Below are positions 63,093-64,000 of a DNA stretch of 64,000 bases, in pieces. A model generated the notes under the pieces. That model was not told the DNA's origin. It did no database searches and was given only the letters and a program-made list of their open reading frames with translations. This stretch comes from Adhaeribacter pallidiroseus (GTDB lineage: Bacteria > Bacteroidota > Bacteroidia > Cytophagales > Hymenobacteraceae). The position numbers and the translations under genes were made by a program. Location of the stretch: NCBI RefSeq assembly GCF_003340495.1, contig NZ_QASA01000001.1, forward strand, positions 2,914,001-2,978,000, read 5' to 3'. Positions within the stretch are counted from its first letter, which is position 1, and every line of letters starts with the position of its first letter.

Positions 63093-64000
63093 TCAGGTTT
63101 GAATAACACCCACATTAAATGGTTTTTCGATGGGGGCATGGTTGGCCGCCGCAATGCCTAAAGATATTACCTGGCGCGTTTCTAATGGATCAATTATCCC
63201 GTCTACCCACAGACGGGCTGCCGCGTAATACGGCGAGAGTTGTTCGTTGTAGCTAGTAGTAATTTTATCTAATAATTCTTTTTCGGCCGTGGGCGTAATG
63301 GTTTCGCCTTTACTTTTTAATGAAGCTACCTGAATTTGCAATAAAGTATTCGCGGCGGCCGCTCCACTCATTACGGCCATTTGCGCGGTGGGCCAGGCGA
63401 AAATCAATCGCGGATCGTAGGCTTTGCCGCACATGGCGTAGTTGCCAGCCCCGTATGAGTTACCAATGATAATCGTAAACTTAGGTACTACCGAGTTTGC
63501 CATGGCATTTACCATTTTAGCCCCGTCTTTTATAATGCCGCCTTGTTCGGCTTTGCTACCTACCATAAATCCCGATACATCCTGCAGAAAAATCAAAGGT
63601 ATTTTTTTCTGATTACAGTTCATGATAAACCGGGCCGCCTTATCGGCCGAGTCCGAATAAATGACCCCACCCATTTGCAGCTCGCCTTTTTTGGTTTTTA
63701 CCATTTTCCGCTGATTAGCCACAATGCCCACGGCCCAACCGTCAACGCGGGCCAGGCCACAAATTAAAGTTTGCCCGTATAATTCTTTATAAGGTTCAAA
63801 CTCCGAATGATCTACCAGCCGCCGGATGATTTCCAGCATATCGTAGGGCTTCACGCGGTCTGCGGGCAAGTAGCCGTAAATTTCAGCTGGCTTTAATTGC
63901 GGCGGTGCCGGAGTTGTGCGGTTGAAACCGGCTTTTTGGGGCTCGCCTATTTTATCGAAAATATTGCGAATGGCATCTAGACATTCCTGGTCATTTTTAA
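63093..64000 (-). CDS. Acyl-CoA carboxylase carboxyltransferase (beta) subunit, 5' end beyond the window
   Basis: The frame is open to the right edge; about 302 codons are seen. A TTG at 63869 could be taken for a start, but the frame continues upstream with family-typical sequence (NDQECLDAIRNIF; PAEIYGYLPADRVKPYDML). It is the C-terminal part of a biotin-dependent carboxyltransferase: VNxRKMVKTKKGELQMGGVIYSDSADKAARF, IPLIFLQDVSGFMVG, GAKMVNAMANSVVPKFTIIIGNSYGAGNYAMCG and PTAQMAVMSG bind acyl-CoA and form the oxyanion holes. It resembles propionyl- or methylcrotonyl-CoA carboxylase beta subunits; which one cannot be decided. Confidence 0.9.
   Translation of the reverse strand, partial: KNDQECLDAIRNIFDKIGEPQKAGFNRTTPAPPQLKPAEIYGYLPADRVKPYDMLEIIRRLVDHSEFEPYKELYGQTLICGLARVDGWAVGIVANQRKMVKTKKGELQMGGVIYSDSADKAARFIMNCNQKKIPLIFLQDVSGFMVGSKAEQGGIIKDGAKMVNAMANSVVPKFTIIIGNSYGAGNYAMCGKAYDPRLIFAWPTAQMAVMSGAAAANTLLQIQVASLKSKGETITPTAEKELLDKITTSYNEQLSPYYAAARLWVDGIIDPLETRQVISLGIAAANHAPIEKPFNVGVIQT

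Noticed and set aside
1-64000. CRISPR array, tRNA, rRNA, intact IS or replication origin
   Set aside because: I saw no evenly spaced direct repeats, no cloverleaf or rRNA sequence, no transposase gene and no DnaA-box cluster.

Overview
The window looks like a chromosome segment of a Bacteroidota bacterium, order Cytophagales. The evidence is a type IX secretion (Por) sorting domain on the protein at 25902-28382, a TonB-dependent outer-membrane receptor of the beta-barrel 3 type, two copies of the membrane-bound-dehydrogenase/cytochrome c architecture (TIGR02604), an SprB/PKD-style giant surface protein, promoter boxes of the TAnnTTTG type and few Shine-Dalgarno sequences. An Adhaeribacter-like member of the Hymenobacteraceae is my best guess, by inference only.

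Layout. 1-5383 (minus) is the 5' part of a giant secreted surface protein (Kelch propeller, PKD domains, second propeller, adhesin-like repeats) that runs off the left edge. 5.4-14 kb holds an acidic-tailed membrane protein with a zinc alcohol dehydrogenase, a GH30 glycosidase, a deaminase with a small partner, a PNPOx-like flavoprotein and a Gfo/Idh/MocA oxidoreductase. 15-22.5 kb is a dense array of small stress or xenobiotic-type genes: a GlxA-like AraC regulator, an ArsR regulator, two SRPBCC proteins, two DoxX proteins, four VOC/PhnB-like proteins and a RibD/DHFR-like reductase. It contains duplicated pairs. 23-32 kb carries a GH63-type glucosidase, a T9SS-exported DUF5060 glycosidase-like protein, an ACS-family MFS transporter and the first cytochrome c dehydrogenase lipoprotein. 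33.2-34.7 kb is an AT-rich island with two orphan genes. 35-38 kb has an NmrA/AraC pair and an SRPBCC gene followed by a long inverted repeat. 38-46 kb (minus) is a coherent sugar-oxidation cluster: ACS transporter, SDR, Tat-type sugar isomerase/epimerase, second cytochrome c dehydrogenase and Tat-type Gfo/Idh/MocA enzyme. 46-64 kb holds an orphan ABC ATPase, an SGNH/CE2-like esterase, an M23 peptidase, a TonB receptor, a GAF protein, an old-yellow enzyme, purE-purK, marC-like, hemE, a SirB1/transglutaminase-like protein and the edge of an acyl-CoA carboxylase.

How the genes fit together. Much of the window serves extracellular or periplasmic polysaccharide and sugar use: GH30, GH63, DUF5060 protein, CE2-like esterase, TonB receptor, and two modules pairing an ACS/hexuronate-type permease with a lipoprotein dehydrogenase that passes electrons to a fused cytochrome c.

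The most unusual material is intergenic. One dodecamer, AAATTTAAAAAA, occurs at least 23 times, mostly between genes or inside terminators. There are two long inverted-repeat elements (37867-37976 and the nested 49016-49214), two further intergenic regions bracketed by inverted low-complexity words, a 12-mer found three times, and terminators that are perfect palindromes with arms of 22-29 bp. I see no rRNA, tRNA, CRISPR array, intact insertion sequence or replication origin.
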